From Panacagrimonas sp. (GTDB taxonomy: Bacteria > Pseudomonadota > Gammaproteobacteria > Nevskiales > Nevskiaceae): a stretch of DNA of 64,000 nucleotides. The notes beneath the pieces were generated by a model that had not been told where the DNA came from, did no database searches, and saw only the letters and a list, made by a program, of their open reading frames with translations. Below are positions 63,988-64,000 of the stretch, in pieces. The stretch lies in NCBI RefSeq assembly GCF_020697055.1, contig NZ_JAJFBP010000016.1, positions 19,940 to 83,939 of the forward strand, written 5' to 3'. How positions within the stretch are numbered: position 1 is the stretch's first letter; every line of letters begins with the position of its first letter. Position numbers and translations under genes: made by a program.

Positions 63988-64000
63988 ATGAACCTCGTGT
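63988..64000 (+). CDS. Start of a further gene (truncated)
   Basis: ATG at 63988, preceded by GAGAGGA at 63976-63982. It encodes MNLV before the window ends. Confidence 0.5.

Overview
The window is dense, GC-rich chromosomal DNA of a gammaproteobacterium, most likely in or near the Xanthomonadales/Lysobacterales. The reasons are a monomeric NADP isocitrate dehydrogenase, a hybrid kinase followed by an RpfG-like HD-GYP regulator, the order AsmA-mutY-yggX, many TonB/FadL-type outer membrane proteins, and a family of GC-rich REP-like palindromes. This assignment is inferred from gene content, not from a marker search.

Layout. 1-4.6 kb: a PAS/REC/Hpt hybrid histidine kinase (cut by the window edge), translationally coupled to an HD-GYP c-di-GMP phosphodiesterase regulator. 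4.6-16 kb: mostly housekeeping genes: dcd, apbC, a small flavoprotein, a bacterial SET methyltransferase, an acyl-CoA thioesterase, an orphan molybdopterin oxidoreductase, an LTxxQ lipoprotein, a fatty-acid desaturase, a cold-shock protein and icd. 16-30 kb: signalling and transport. This part has a TonB receptor-YfiR-CHASE8 hybrid kinase cluster, a TetR/SDR/GST operon, a FadL-like porin, a GAF/PAS hybrid kinase and a GlxA-type regulator. 29.5-32.4 kb: tRNA-Val, a two-gene H-NOX/histidine kinase nitric-oxide module, a MaoC hydratase, tadA and a GDT1-family exporter. 32.5-38 kb: a DUF72 protein and a rearranged double LemA/DUF2207 locus, in which one DUF2207 copy is intact and the other is a decayed pseudogene. 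38-51 kb: guaA, queA, tRNA-Leu, a DUF938 methyltransferase, an outer-membrane barrel, a Nudix hydrolase, an SRPBCC protein, an alpha/beta hydrolase, a membrane sensor without an output domain, an AsmA-family protein, mutY, yggX and tRNA-Phe.

51-57 kb, directly 3' of tRNA-Phe, differs in character. It is sparser and visibly richer in A/T, and it holds an HNH nuclease with an N-terminal ASCH/PUA-like region, a PD-(D/E)xK-type protein, an Mrr-like restriction protein and small unknowns. It looks like an accessory island with a nuclease (putative defence) theme, although no integrase is visible.

57-64 kb: a reactive-sulfur/oxidative-stress block. An ArsR-rhodanese regulator, a persulfide-dioxygenase-like metallo-beta-lactamase, two MFS carriers and a truncated rhodanese lie on the minus strand. 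Divergent from them are msrA, a FadL-type porin and an exported protein.

Most adjacent genes on one strand overlap by 4 bp (ATGA/GTGA/TTGA), which points to translational coupling. No CRISPR array, rRNA, insertion sequence or replication origin was found.
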